From assembly GCA_024867545.1 (NCBI GenBank), contig JANFNE010000057.1, positions 310,001 through 374,000 of the forward strand: DNA of 64,000 nt, given 5' to 3'. This DNA is from Phytopythium helicoides (taxonomy: Eukaryota > Oomycota > Peronosporomycetes > Pythiales > Pythiaceae). The position numbers were made by a program, and so were the translations under genes. The first letter of the stretch is position 1. The number at the start of each line of letters is the position of its first letter. Below the pieces are notes generated by a model that was given only the letters and a program-made list of their open reading frames with translations, was not told the origin of the DNA and searched no databases. This document shows, one piece after another, positions 10,266 to 20,726 of the stretch.

Positions 10266-12188
10266 TCACGGCGTCGAGGGCAGCTCATCTTTGCTCACGA
10301 CGCGAGCGAACGGGAACGGCCCCTCAAAGTTGTACTGCCGCTGGCTACGAGTCGAAGCAATCACATCGCTGTAGTCCAATTCGGGGTAGAGCTCACTGTT
10401 GGCCGCGTACGACTGAGGATCCCACTCGAGCTCGAAGTTGTCAATTGATACGTCACCAAATGTGCGAGCGTACGTGCGCATGACCTCGTACGGATAGAAG
10501 TAGAAGCCGCACACGTCCGGGTCATCTTCCAACACCTCCTCATCCACAGGACTCAACACGTACGCCAAATCCTGACCGAGCATCGGAGGCAAACACAACT
10601 CGCTCGATGCCTTCGTCACACTGTTATACTCGAAGAAGCACATGCGAAGCATTCGGTCTCCCCACGATGTGGAGTTGCGAGTAAAGTACCTCACATCGTC
10701 GCTGACAGTGCACCATTTTGCGTCGGTGCACTTGAGATGAAGAGGTTGGAAACTCGTCTTGGCGTACAGCGCCGTCTCGTCCGTCAGACACTCCTCCACG
10801 CCACCAGTAGGAGTCGATGAACGCTCAGATGGAAACGGAACATCGCCACTATCGGCATGCGCATGAGCATGGATGACCTCGCCCGAGTTGCCGCACTGGT
10901 ACCAGTTCTCTGGGTTGTGGCTGTTCGGACACATGACAGCCTCCTCCCAATCCGACACCTCTTGCATCCAGTACCGCAGACTATGGCTTCCGCGTGCGTG
11001 CACAGTGCCGAGGGGCGGACGAATCCCGTCGAACCACGAGTTCTTCAAGATCAGGCCGCCAGTCAAGCCTTGCTTGGTGCGAAATCCGTCGTTGTATCCC
11101 ACAAGAGTCATCACATGGCCACCCTCAGGTGTCATTGTGTGGCTCGTAATATACTCGCCGTGCATGTTGTAATTCTCTTTGTCTGTGACAGGAATGCAGC
11201 ACGTCGTGGCAGACAGCTCGGGTGGGCAGATCGTGCAGGACGTCGAAGCAGGGTTGCATCGCTCGTCTTTAACGAGATCACCGATACATGGGTAGTAATA
11301 TGTGATGTACGGCATCGATGTAGTGAGTGCCATGGCTTGTTGGTCGCGAACAAGAGCTTCCTTGATGGCGACTTCATCATCGTATATAGTCTCGAGACGG
11401 TGCACCGTGACTCTTAGCGGGTTGGATGCGCGCTTCTCCGGTGTGAGTCCGTCGCAAACTGTGTCGTTCCCATCGTTGACGAAGTACGGACAGATCGAGT
11501 GGGGGTAGATGTTGTGTTCGAAGCCGTGCTGGAGGTAAAAGAGCAAGGTGGAGGCCCCGCCCTCGGTAGAATTCTTCCAAATGCCATTCCCAGGAACCAG
11601 GCAAGCCTTTTGCTGTGGAGAATCGGGCGGTCCAGTGCACAGGCGCAGGACCTCCTCGCCGTAGGCTTGCTCCGAGATGGCCATGTACTCGTCAGGCTTG
11701 AGCCAGCCGTTGGCTACACCCTGCTGTCGGTACGAGTTCTCCAAGACGCCGACGGTGGCAAAGTCCCAGCAGGTGCCACGATTGTCTTGGGTCTTGAGCG
11801 GGGTCGGTAGTGGTACCGCAAACTTGGACGGGAGCTTGTACTGCTGGTGTGGCTCACGATGCCCACGGCGCAACATCTCTTCCACGGGAGCTACCGAGAT
11901 CTCCGCTCGCATCGACTCCCTGCCACAAAGAAACTATTAGTGAGCTTGCGACGATTGATACGAAGCACATTTCACGTCTCACAGCTGCGCTTGCAACGCC
12001 TCGATTGCCTTCGTCTGAGCCGTCAGCGAGCCGTGGATGCTCGACGCAAACCCCAAAGCTCCAAGTGCAGCAACAGCCGCGATTGCAACGGCCGCTGCCA
12101 TCGTCCGTTTGCTGCTCGACGAGCGTCGCTCGTATCCATCGACGTTCGTCACCAAGCTCTGACCGTCCTCTGCGCCATATGAAGCCAT
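10266..12188 (-). CDS. Membrane-anchored papain-like cysteine peptidase, copy 4
   Basis: Two exons, 11983-12188 and 10266-11919, giving 619 residues. Exon 1 encodes MASYGAEDGQ, a basic stretch and an Ala-rich membrane segment (about residues 29-49), so the separate first mini-exon of copies 1 and 3 is fused here. Catalytic Gln and Cys are near residues 113 and 119 (QDNRGTCWDF); His lies in GGHVMTLVGY and Asn in LKNSWF. The segment between Cys and His is clearly diverged from copies 1 and 3 (LCTGPPDSPQQKACLVPGNG), whereas about 120 residues from NWYQCGNSGE to AYVLSP match copy 5 almost perfectly. Ends in PSTP. No propeptide of the usual papain kind. Confidence 0.88.
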
Positions 12189-12563
12189 ACCATCAGCTTC
12201 AGCTTCGAACCAACGAGATGCTGCACTGCACGCCCTTACCAGCCGATCCGTAGCGCTTCATGGCTGATCGAGAGCCGATGGAGGCGCTGCAGACCAAGTG
12301 AACGCCAGCGAGACGCGAGGATGGATGTGATACACTCATCCGAGCAGCCGCGCCAGAGGATCGCACATCATTAGGAGTGACGCGTCAAGCGTGGCATTGC
12401 AAAGATCGGGCGAGTGAAGCCATCTTCAATATGAGCAAGGCCAAACGGATGGTGAGCACACTGTAGCGGACTCAAGAGGATCGGTTTTCTGCTTATGGGG
12501 ACAACTTGGAGCTACTTGATGGTGAGACTGGGCTCTGAATGCAAGTCTACAGAATTGTGGTGC
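12189..12563. other. Intergenic between peptidase copy 4 and UBE3C-like gene
   Basis: 5' flank of copy 4 and 3' flank of the HECT ligase gene. No element recognised. Confidence 0.4.
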
Positions 12564-15500
12564 CTACGACAGGTCGAAGCCAGCGTTGGCGCGGATCGCG
12601 TACAACAGCTTTTTGCGCATCGCTTCTTTGCTCGAGTAAGTTGGCAGTTTGAGCAGATTCATGCATGTGGCGCTCGAGGGCAGGCGGTCATCGTCTTCGA
12701 CGCGCACTTGGTGGATGCAGATCTGCGGCGCCAGCTGCCCAAAGCCCAGGAGCGGCTGCCGCGAACAGCTCGTGATGAACTTCAGCAGCGCTGCGCGGTC
12801 TGCAGGAGTGAATTCGTCACGCACAAGCGACCAGAACCACTGGATAATGGGCTGCGACGGATGATATCCGCCACCGTACTGTGTATTGCGCTCCCAATCA
12901 TCCACGTCGACCTTGTTAGCCGAGCCGCCGATGAGCATCTGCAACTCAGCGGGCGAAAACATTTGATCCACGGTGCAGGAATCAAGTCCCGAAAGCCTCG
13001 CAGAAACGCTGCACTCTCAAGCGAAGATTGTACGTTCAGCTTGTAGTTCGCCAGCACGTGCATGTATCGGATTTTGTTGCTGTTCGTGACCGGAATGTTG
13101 GCGCCATTCGGAACCAGGTCCCGCGTCACCACCTGGCCGTACGCGCGTTCCGTCACACTGAACGTTAACGCCAAATCCGCAAGCGTCTCCTCATCGTCGA
13201 TGTGCTTGAGCGACATGAGGGATCGATAAAGCGCCGGATCTAGCGACTGTAGATCGTCGATGTAGTTGAATCGCCCAAGCAGCTTGTTGAGGAAGAATGC
13301 TGCGAACTGAGGCTCAACCAGAATGTTTTCGTACACGGCTTTGGCGAGCACACGGCCAAGAAAGCGAAAGCGATCGACTACTTGCTGACGAGAGTCCACG
13401 ACAAAGCCTTCAACTGCCGGATTCGGGTATAGCATCTGGTGCTCGTCGTCAGTGGCTAAGAAGTATCCATACTCAGGAGAAAACGCGTGCTTAGTCAGCT
13501 GATCCACGTACTCCTTGAATACGCCACCACCATCGATGCCAGCTTCTTCAAGGCCTTGCTCATTGATAAACGTCACCTTGATACGGGATTTCAGCGGTGT
13601 TCCAGTGGATGCTGTGCCGCATACCTCCTGGAAAAAGTCAAAGCTGTCGTCCACAATCAGCGAGCGGCGGATGCGAACCTTGATAGCCCGGTGGAACTCA
13701 TCACGAACACTGCTAAGTGAGAGTTTATCTTCATCCAAAAGCTTCTGGAAGAGCTGTACGCGATCATTGAATGACAGCACCTGAGGTACTGTGGACAGCA
13801 CAAGCGCCATACGAGAGTAGGCTGACGCAGAAGCTGACGAAGATGCGAGGCCCTTCAGAAGCAGGAACACGGCAGGGGTGCCTTGTGTCGTGCTGTCCTC
13901 TGACATGGCTGAAAAATCAACGGTTTCCTTGATCGCAGGCATCGATGGCCAGAGCCAAGCACCTTCGGGAGCAAATGTCCTCCGACAATCGCGGTCATAC
14001 AACTGGTTGTAAAGCTTTACAGATGATGTTACGGCTCCGAATAGGGCAAGCTCGTTGTCGCTCGGGGTGAGGATGTTGATCCCGACACCTTGGAGACGGA
14101 GTTGTTTGTGTTGTTCCAGCATGAGTCGTACAGAAACCGGTTCAAGAACGACACCAAATCTGCGATATCGTTCACGCGCAGAGGCCATTCGCGATCGTAA
14201 AACGCTTCGTCATCTAGACCCAGCAGAGTGTGACTGTAGACCACATTAAAGACAACGAGCGCTTCCAGGAATCGTGGAGAAGGCGTCTTGAGACCTGAGT
14301 CTCTAGCTCCGGCTCCCCAGCGATACGCAGCCTTCATCGAGTGTAGCCAGAGCCACAATTGGTTGATCACACTCGACGAGCCATAGCTTTCTGCGCTCAA
14401 TGCGCTCAACATTGCAAAGACAGGTGCACTTGGTGATGCAAACGAAGTCGACACGCGTAACACGTACGACCGTGACGTCGAAAGCATGGCACAGGCACAT
14501 ATGTGGCAAAAGTCGAGAACCAGGGATTCTTCGGAAACTGTTGAGTGCGTCTCACTAGCCAGGATAGCTTCCAAGGCTCTGGTACTGAAGCTGGAAAAAC
14601 ACAACGATTGCCATTGCGATCGCACTGCTTCGCTGTCGTCACCAAGAGCGGCTCTTCCTGACTGTGCCTTCATGTCATCCTCAGTGTCTAATGAGTTGGA
14701 AAGGTATGCTGCAGCTAGCTGTAGTCTGGTATCGCCGTGAAGGTCGGATGGGTCCGAGTCGAGCATTGAAATATCGTCCTCTTCTGCTGGCGTGAGGGCA
14801 ATTGTGTCGCTCTGTGAATCGTTCGCATTGAATGCCCAACGTATCAGTGTTGGGGAGACATTGCGAGATATTACGGCGACTCCAGACAACACAATGTCTG
14901 GTTGAAACGAGCCACGATCCATCAAATCAATTGTGTTGCCCACGAGGACTGCCCGGTCACGCCACGAAAGCTCTGAATGTGATGATGATGGTGGCTGTTG
15001 GTTATCACCACGAGTAGATCCCTGGTTCATTGATCGAAGTGCAGTAGCCCAAAGACTCGAGCCATTTGCGTTTGGAAGCGCGTGTAACTAGGGACAATAA
15101 CAACAGTGTGCAGGGTCAGCAGTTGACGAGAACTAATTTGAAACAGCACCAACAAACCTGGATGATTGGAGATGACGATGCTAGCGGGGTCAGAAGAATT
15201 GTGCGAGCAAACGATGCTAGGATCTGCTGCTTTCTGCGAGGCATTTGCGAGTCTTTCCCGACTTCATCACTTGAAGCTATTTGCAAGGTTGCCGCTGAAG
15301 CCTTGGCAATCACCTGTACAACAAGACTGGAACTAGCAAGTTCTTGAATGTTCGCCCCCGGAAGCTGTTGACATCGACGCACAATCGTGCTCAACGATTC
15401 AAACGTCCCGAATCGCGCATCCACCGCAAGTCGCGTCATCAATCGAGCATACGCCTCAGCATCCTGCGCTGAAATACTTCCACTGCCATCCACGCCATAG

Positions 15501-16141
15501 CTCTCGACTCGCGTAAACAGGTTCAGCAGCACTAGATACGGGTTAGCCGCCACCGCCGGGTCGGCAAAGTCGAGCTGTGCAACTTGTTCTAACGCCATTT
15601 CGACCACGCGCGCGACTTGATAGACCCACGTGGCGTCCTTGTCAGCGGCGAGCAGCACGTTATTCCCCTGTTCTCTCGATCCTCTCAAGCAGCTCACGAG
15701 CAGCATGACGATGAGGTACGTCTGCACATTCCGCAACCTCTCAACCGATCCCACGACAGCCACGTCCACCTCTGGCGCTGGTCTCTTCCTGTCCGTCACC
15801 GGCAGCACAAACAGGAACTGGCGCAGCAAACGCGAGAGCGCCGCGACTTCCAGCGGCGCTTGGCGAATGTCAACCGACGCCACGATGCGCGTCATCTCTG
15901 CCTCGAGCTGCTGGAAGACGGCGGTCCTGGCGCTCCTGGCCACCGCCACGCGCCGCGCCAGCGCCTGCAGCTTAGCACCAGCGGCCGCGCGCACCTTGAG
16001 CTCCTGGCGCTGCTCGCGCGCCTGCTTGGCCTGCTGCACGAGCTCCTGACGCGACGCTGAGCCCGCGCCGAGCCCCGCCGCTGGCTTGCGCCTGCCGCTG
16101 AGGCTCACCTTGCGCGAGGACTTGAAGCTGCCGTCGAACAT
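12564..16141 (-). CDS. UBE3C: HECT-type E3 ubiquitin ligase, UBE3C/Hul5-like (two one-base shifts)
   Basis: Exon 15158-16141, a 70-nt intron (GTTTGT...CCCTAG), then 12564-15087; about 1,169 residues if the two shifts are discounted. The N-terminus MFDGSFKSSRKVSLSGR resembles the start of UBE3C, followed by a basic IQ-like helix. The C-terminal HECT domain is recognisable from KVTFINEQGLEEAGIDGGGVFKE through IRYMHVLANYKLN to the catalytic Cys in LPSSATCMNLLKLPTYSS near base 12680, ending in AIRANAGFDLS. UBE3C/Hul5 ligases extend chains on proteasome-bound substrates. Odd: the frame shifts near 14100-14125 (after DSCWNN) and near 12963 (IPAPWIK to MFSPAEL); each behaves as one missing base, and the total length is then a multiple of three. 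Confidence 0.85.
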
Positions 16142-16552
16142 GGCGAGGAGCGGCCGCCACCGCGCGGGTTTCCCTTACTGCCGCACTTTCTCCGAGGGCT
16201 TCAATCTTGGCGTCGTGCCTTCTGGAAGGATTTCTCGGCCGGGGAAGTATCGCAGCGCTTTCGACCAATGGGAGGCTAGAGATCAGATTTTTGTGGAGGG
16301 ATTTTGACCAATGAAAGGAGTTATAGATACTTGACCAATGAGAGGAGTAATAGATGACGTAATACTGTTTTGTACCGGTAGCATACCGGTAAATCGAAGA
16401 GTGATGGTCCATCGGGCAGTTGATGAGTGTTTGACAAGGCGGATGATGCGCCTCCTGCTGCGCATGACGCTCGTCGGTGCTTGCGAAGCCTATCGCTGGC
16501 CGCTCACAGCGCGTTCTCTCGCTTCTCCCTCGACGTACGAGGCTGGAGGACC
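16142..16552. promoter_or_regulatory. Bidirectional promoter with three GACCAAT boxes
   Basis: Lies between divergent genes (UBE3C-like on -, peptidase copy 5 on +). It contains GACCAATGGGAGG at 16263, TTGACCAATGAAAGG at 16304 and TTGACCAATGAGAGG at 16331: three copies of an extended CCAAT box in one orientation. The same TTGACCAAT occurs at 27575 in another divergent promoter and, inverted, in the Copia LTR. CCAAT function is known in eukaryotes generally; here it is inferred. Confidence 0.45.
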
Positions 16553-18581
16553 ATGAGCAGCTACGGAGCTACCAATGGTGCGAATTTGGCCGCTTTTGCG
16601 CAGGCGATTTGGACCCTTGACGGGCACGGTCTCACCTTGACGCCTCGATGGGCATCGAAGACGAATGGAGTGAGCAGCACGCGTTCCTCTCGCGGCAAAA
16701 CGCGGCGAGCGATAACAAGCCCAAGCGGTCGTGGGGGCTGCTGGCGGTGGCTGGTGCTACGGTACTTGGGATCGCGTCGGTTGCTGCGGTCGCCACGGAA
16801 ACCATGCGCCAATCCCTCGCGCAACAGCAGCAACTGCTCGAGCACATGCAGCAGCAGCTGTGAGTGAACCATCGACTTCATCGTAGCTCTTAGCGCATGC
16901 TAACCGAGTGCTTGTATTTTTTGTGTTGGTGATCCCAGGGAGGAAATGCGAACTGCCATTGCGGAAGCCAACGAGGCCTCGGATCTCTCGGCCAGGCATC
17001 GCCACACGCCATCATCACTACCGTCCAAATTCGCGGTCAAGGGTATGACGCCACTCAAGACCCAAGACGAGCGTGGCACGTGCTGGGACTTTGCGAGCGT
17101 CGGGATTCTGGAAAACACGTATCGCAAGCAAGGAATCGCCAATGGATGGCTCAAGCCCGACGAGTACCTCGCCATCTCGGAGCAGGCATATGGCAAGGAA
17201 ATTCTTCGCCTCTGCGCTGGACCGCCTGGTTCGCCCCAACAGGTCGCCTGCCTCGTTCCGGGCAACCAGATTTGGGAAAACAGTACGGATGGTGGGGATG
17301 TGAGCGAGTTGCTGTACCTCATGAACGGACTCAAGGACAACATTTTCCCGAACTCGATCTGCCCGTACTTTCCCGACCCTGGAAACGACACCGTGTGCGA
17401 AGGTCTCACGCCCGAAAAGCGTACCAGCAATCCGTTGTCATTCACACTGACGAAGATGGACACGTACTACGACGAGAAGAGCATCAAGGAGGCTCTTGTG
17501 CGCGACCAACAGGCGATGGGAATCTCCACCGCCATGCCATACATCACCTACTACTACCCATGCATCGGAGACCTCGTCAACGACGAGCGATGCAACCCCG
17601 CTTCGACCTCCTGCACGATCTGCCCTCCAGAGTTGTCCGCCACGACGTGCTGCATTCCCGTCACCGGCAAGGAGAACTACAACATGCACGGCGAATACAT
17701 CACGAGCCATATCATGACGAACGAAGGAGGTCACGCCATGACGCTCGCCGGATACAACGACGAGTACCGTACGCAACAGGGATACACTGGTGGCTTCATT
17801 CTCAAGAACTCGTGGTTCGATGGCACCCACCCGAAGCTTGGTCCGATGCACGCACGAGGAAGTCACAGTCTGCGGTACTGGATGCAGGAGGTGTCGGACT
17901 GGGAGGAGGCTGTCATGTGTCCGAACAGCCACAACCCAGAGAACTGGTACCAGTGCGGCAACTCGGGCGAGGTCATCCATGCTCATGCGCATGCCGATAG
18001 TGGCGATGTTCCGTTCCCATCTGAACGTTCATCGACTCCTACTGGTGGCGTGGAGGAGTGTCTGACGGACGAGACGGCGCTGTACGCCAAGACGAGTTTC
18101 CAACCTCTTCATCTCAAGTGCACGGATGCAAAGTGGTGCACTGTCAGCGATGATGTAACGTACTTTACTCGCAACTCCACATCGTGGGGAGACCGAATGC
18201 TTCGCATGTGCTTCTTCGAGTACAACAGTGTGACGAAGGCATCGAGCGAGTTGTGTTTGCCTCCGATGCTTGGTCAGGATTTGGCGTACGTGTTGAGTCC
18301 CTGTGGATGAGGAGGTGTTGGAGAACGACCCGGATGTGTGTGGCTTCTACTTCTACCCGTACGAGATCTGGCAGCAGTACTCAAGTCAGCTCGGTGCCGT
18401 GTCGGTTGACCACTTCGAGCTCGAGTGGCATCCTCAGTCGTACGCTGCCAACAGCTACCTGTATCCAGAACTGGACTACAGCGATGTGATTGCTTCGACT
18501 CGCAGCCAGCGTTACTACGACTTTGTGGGTCCGTTCCCGTTCGCTCGTGTCGTGAGCAAAGACGAGCTCCCGACGGTTTAA
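16553..18581 (+). CDS. Membrane-anchored papain-like cysteine peptidase, copy 5 (one-base shift)
   Basis: Plus-strand member of the cluster. Exons 16553-16577 (MSSYGATN), 16661-16859 and 16939-18581; introns have GTGCGA/GTGAGT donors and CGAAG/CCCAG acceptors, at the same places as in copies 1 and 3. Membrane segment about residues 38-58 (LLAVAGATVLGIASVAAVAT), then QDERGTCWDFA, GGHAMTLAGY and LKNSWF. The frame breaks at 18299-18301, where the other copies have AGTCCTGTG and this one has AGTCCCTGTG: one extra C. Without it the product would be 621 residues and colinear with its relatives to the TAA at 18581; with it the protein stops just after AYVLSPCG and loses about 90 residues. Recent pseudogene or sequence error. 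The region matching copy 4 (bases 17940-18300) looks gene-converted. Confidence 0.83.
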
Positions 18582-18805
18582 GCATCTCGAGCAGCAGCAA
18601 TCTCGAGCAGCAGCAAGCTCAAGATGCTGCAGAATCGAGTAGTACTGTAGCAGCTTTTGCAGTAGCTACAGTATTGAAAAACGAACACTTCAACGTGCCC
18701 CAGCCCCATTCTTTTTTGCAATTTCTCTGCAAATCCCCATCCAATTCAGCAAATGCCAACAGAGACCCACCCAACACATGATGGACTTCGCCAACCTTCA
18801 TCGTC
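18582..18805. repeat. Short tandem repeat after peptidase copy 5
   Basis: At 18584-18620 the unit ATCTCGAGCAGCAGCA is repeated about twice with a degenerate third copy, followed by GCAG/GTAG-rich sequence. No gene. Confidence 0.5.
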
Positions 18806-19198
18806 ATGACCGACCGCGTGGCTAGCAAGATCGACCACGGCGTGCGTCGCCTGCTCAGCTGGGAGCGCTAACGCTCACCCACTCGTCACTGACGCCTTAC
18901 TGCCGCCCTCAGGAGTGCACCAAGCTGCAGCGCGAGTCGCTGCAGTGCCTCACGTGTGCGTCAATTGCGTGTCATTCGCTCATTTGTCCATGCAAACAAC
19001 TGCTAACCTCTGCAAGCAGCCAACCCGGAGACGCCCGAACGGTGTCGCGAGTTCTTCGAGCGCTACCGCAACTGCATCAAGGTGACTGGCTGCTGCCTGG
19101 AGATTGGGGGCACAAACCGTGATGCTGAGCTCGTGGTTCACCTGCAGGAGCGCAGCGAGCGCGAGCGACTGGCTCGCCGTGCGCGACTGTTCCAGTAG
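18806..19198 (+). CDS. Twin CX9C mitochondrial protein, COX23/CHCHD7-like
   Basis: Four short exons: 18806-18841, 18913-18955, 19020-19081 and 19148-19198, giving 63 residues. All three introns (64-71 nt) have GTGCGT or GTGACT donors and CAG acceptors, and all phases agree. The product has Cys-(9 residues)-Cys twice: C-TKLQRESLQ-C and C-REFFERYRN-C, linked by LTSNPETPER. This is the coiled-coil-helix-coiled-coil-helix fold of small intermembrane-space proteins oxidised by Mia40. The spacing and the FFERYRNC helix resemble CHCHD7/Cox23 rather than CHCHD4 or Cox17, but a related CX9C family (for example Cmc1) is possible. The last exon is a basic helix ending LFQ. Convergent with HOP2, 95 bp away. 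Confidence 0.72.
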
Positions 19199-19293
19199 GC
19201 GACAGCCCCGCTATTCACCCCAAAACCAGCGAGGCTAACAGCACTGACGACAAAAATGCCGAGTGTATGATACCCGCCGACGTGTTGCCGCTG

Positions 19294-20471
19294 TTATATA
19301 CTCGGGATCTCCTTGACACCGGCGTCGGCGTCCGTCTCAATGCCGCACAGGTCCATCACGACCTTGGGCTTTTTCTCCATACCGTCTGCGATCTGGTCCA
19401 CTGCGTCCGTCACGATGCGCTTGCGAGCGACCCAAGCAGACTGCCACAGCCGCATAGAAAGTTGTCAGCTTCTAGAATTCAACAACAATGAGACGCGACG
19501 GATGTCCATACCCGGAGCGTTGTGAATCGGCGCTTGAGCTTGTCCTTGCGACCTGGAGACACGGGCACGCGGTCCGGTCGCTCGAGCTCTGCGAGCTTCT
19601 TGCCCAGCGTCTCTGTCTCCTCCGTCAGCTCGCGCAGCTTGATCTCTAGGTCCGCGTCCGAGATCTGTGCGTTGATGCCTGCTAGCGACGCCTCGGACGC
19701 CTTGAGCTCCTGCTCGATCGACGCGCACTCGCTTTCGACCGCCTTGATCTGCGCCTCAACCTGCGCACGCTCCTCCTCAGACGGCACCGGCAGCTTGTTC
19801 TGGTTGTAGTAGTAGATTTTGGCCTTGCCGTAAGTCTTCGCCACGAGCTCCTCCCTGCACGAGCGTCTCCGTTAGTCCGCTGCTCTTCATGATAGCAGAC
19901 TCGGCCTCGACGTACTTGTCGACCAGCTTGTCCAGGACCTTGGTCAGTGACGGCTTGGCAATCGCGCGGTGCATGTTCTCAAACACATTAAGCATGCTGT
20001 ACGGCCTGTTGGTCTACACCACCACGAGCACCACCATAGTCAGCGAGCTCTCCACTCCTCCACATCCACTCCAAGCCTTCTCGCCACCTTGCGCATGTAG
20101 TTAAGCACGGCGCCTTCAGCCTCTCCGGCCTTGATCGGAGCCACCGCCGGCGCGCTCTTGGCCGCCGGAGCAGCCGCAGCCGCCACCTTCTTCGCAGCAG
20201 CCGGCTGCTTCTCCTTCTTGGCCGGAGCCCTGCCTTTCGCCGGCGAGGCCGCCGCCTTCTTTTGCTTGGGAGCCTTCGCCTCCTTCTTCTTGGCCGCGGG
20301 CTTGTCCTTCTTGGCGCGCTTGGGCGGCGGCGGCGCGTCCGAGAAGTCCGAGTCCTCGCCCAGCGGCTCGTCGTCCTCCTCGTCCTCTTGTTCCTCCGCC
20401 TCCGACGCCGAGAACGCGTCGTCGCCGTCGCTCGCGTCGCTCAGAGAAAAGTCGTCGTCCTCGCTCGCCAT
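19294..20471 (-). CDS. HOP2: Homologous-pairing protein HOP2 (TBPIP family)
   Basis: Four exons: 20088-20471, 19916-20013, 19512-19854 and 19294-19440, giving 323 residues; all introns are GT-AG, 64-74 nt, and in phase. Hop2 with Mnd1 promotes strand invasion by Dmc1/Rad51 in meiosis. The family core is clear: winged-helix N-domain (VLNYMRK-TNRPYSMLNVFENM, then KVLDKLVDKEELVAKTYGKAKIYY), a long coiled coil (PSEEERAQVEAQIKAVESE to LGKKLAELERP) and the C-terminal helices with SAWVARKRI and GIETDADA. Unlike the roughly 220-residue animal protein it carries about 110 extra N-terminal residues: an acidic Ser/Asp/Glu stretch followed by Lys/Ala/Pro-rich repeats. Start ATG at 20471 is the first in frame. 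Confidence 0.9.
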
Positions 20472-20726
20472 GTTGCCGTTCGCCCCCTGCGAGTTGAAAA
20501 ATGACGCGGGTCGTAACTTGATATAGTAGGCTATGTGTGGAGTGTATCGAGAGTGTATTGAGTCTAGTTCAAAATCGGCAGCATTTTTGGGTGTTGTTGG
20601 CGCTCGCTTCAACGCGGTCCAGCTCCAAGCATGAACACGCACGGATGAAAGCCGCTCTTCCCCGGCGGCGCATGGATCTATAATTACTACTGCAATACTT
20701 GTGCACGCATGGGTGTGGACGTGGGA
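20472..20726. other. Intergenic, HOP2 5' flank and CDPK 3' flank
   Basis: No element recognised. Confidence 0.4.
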
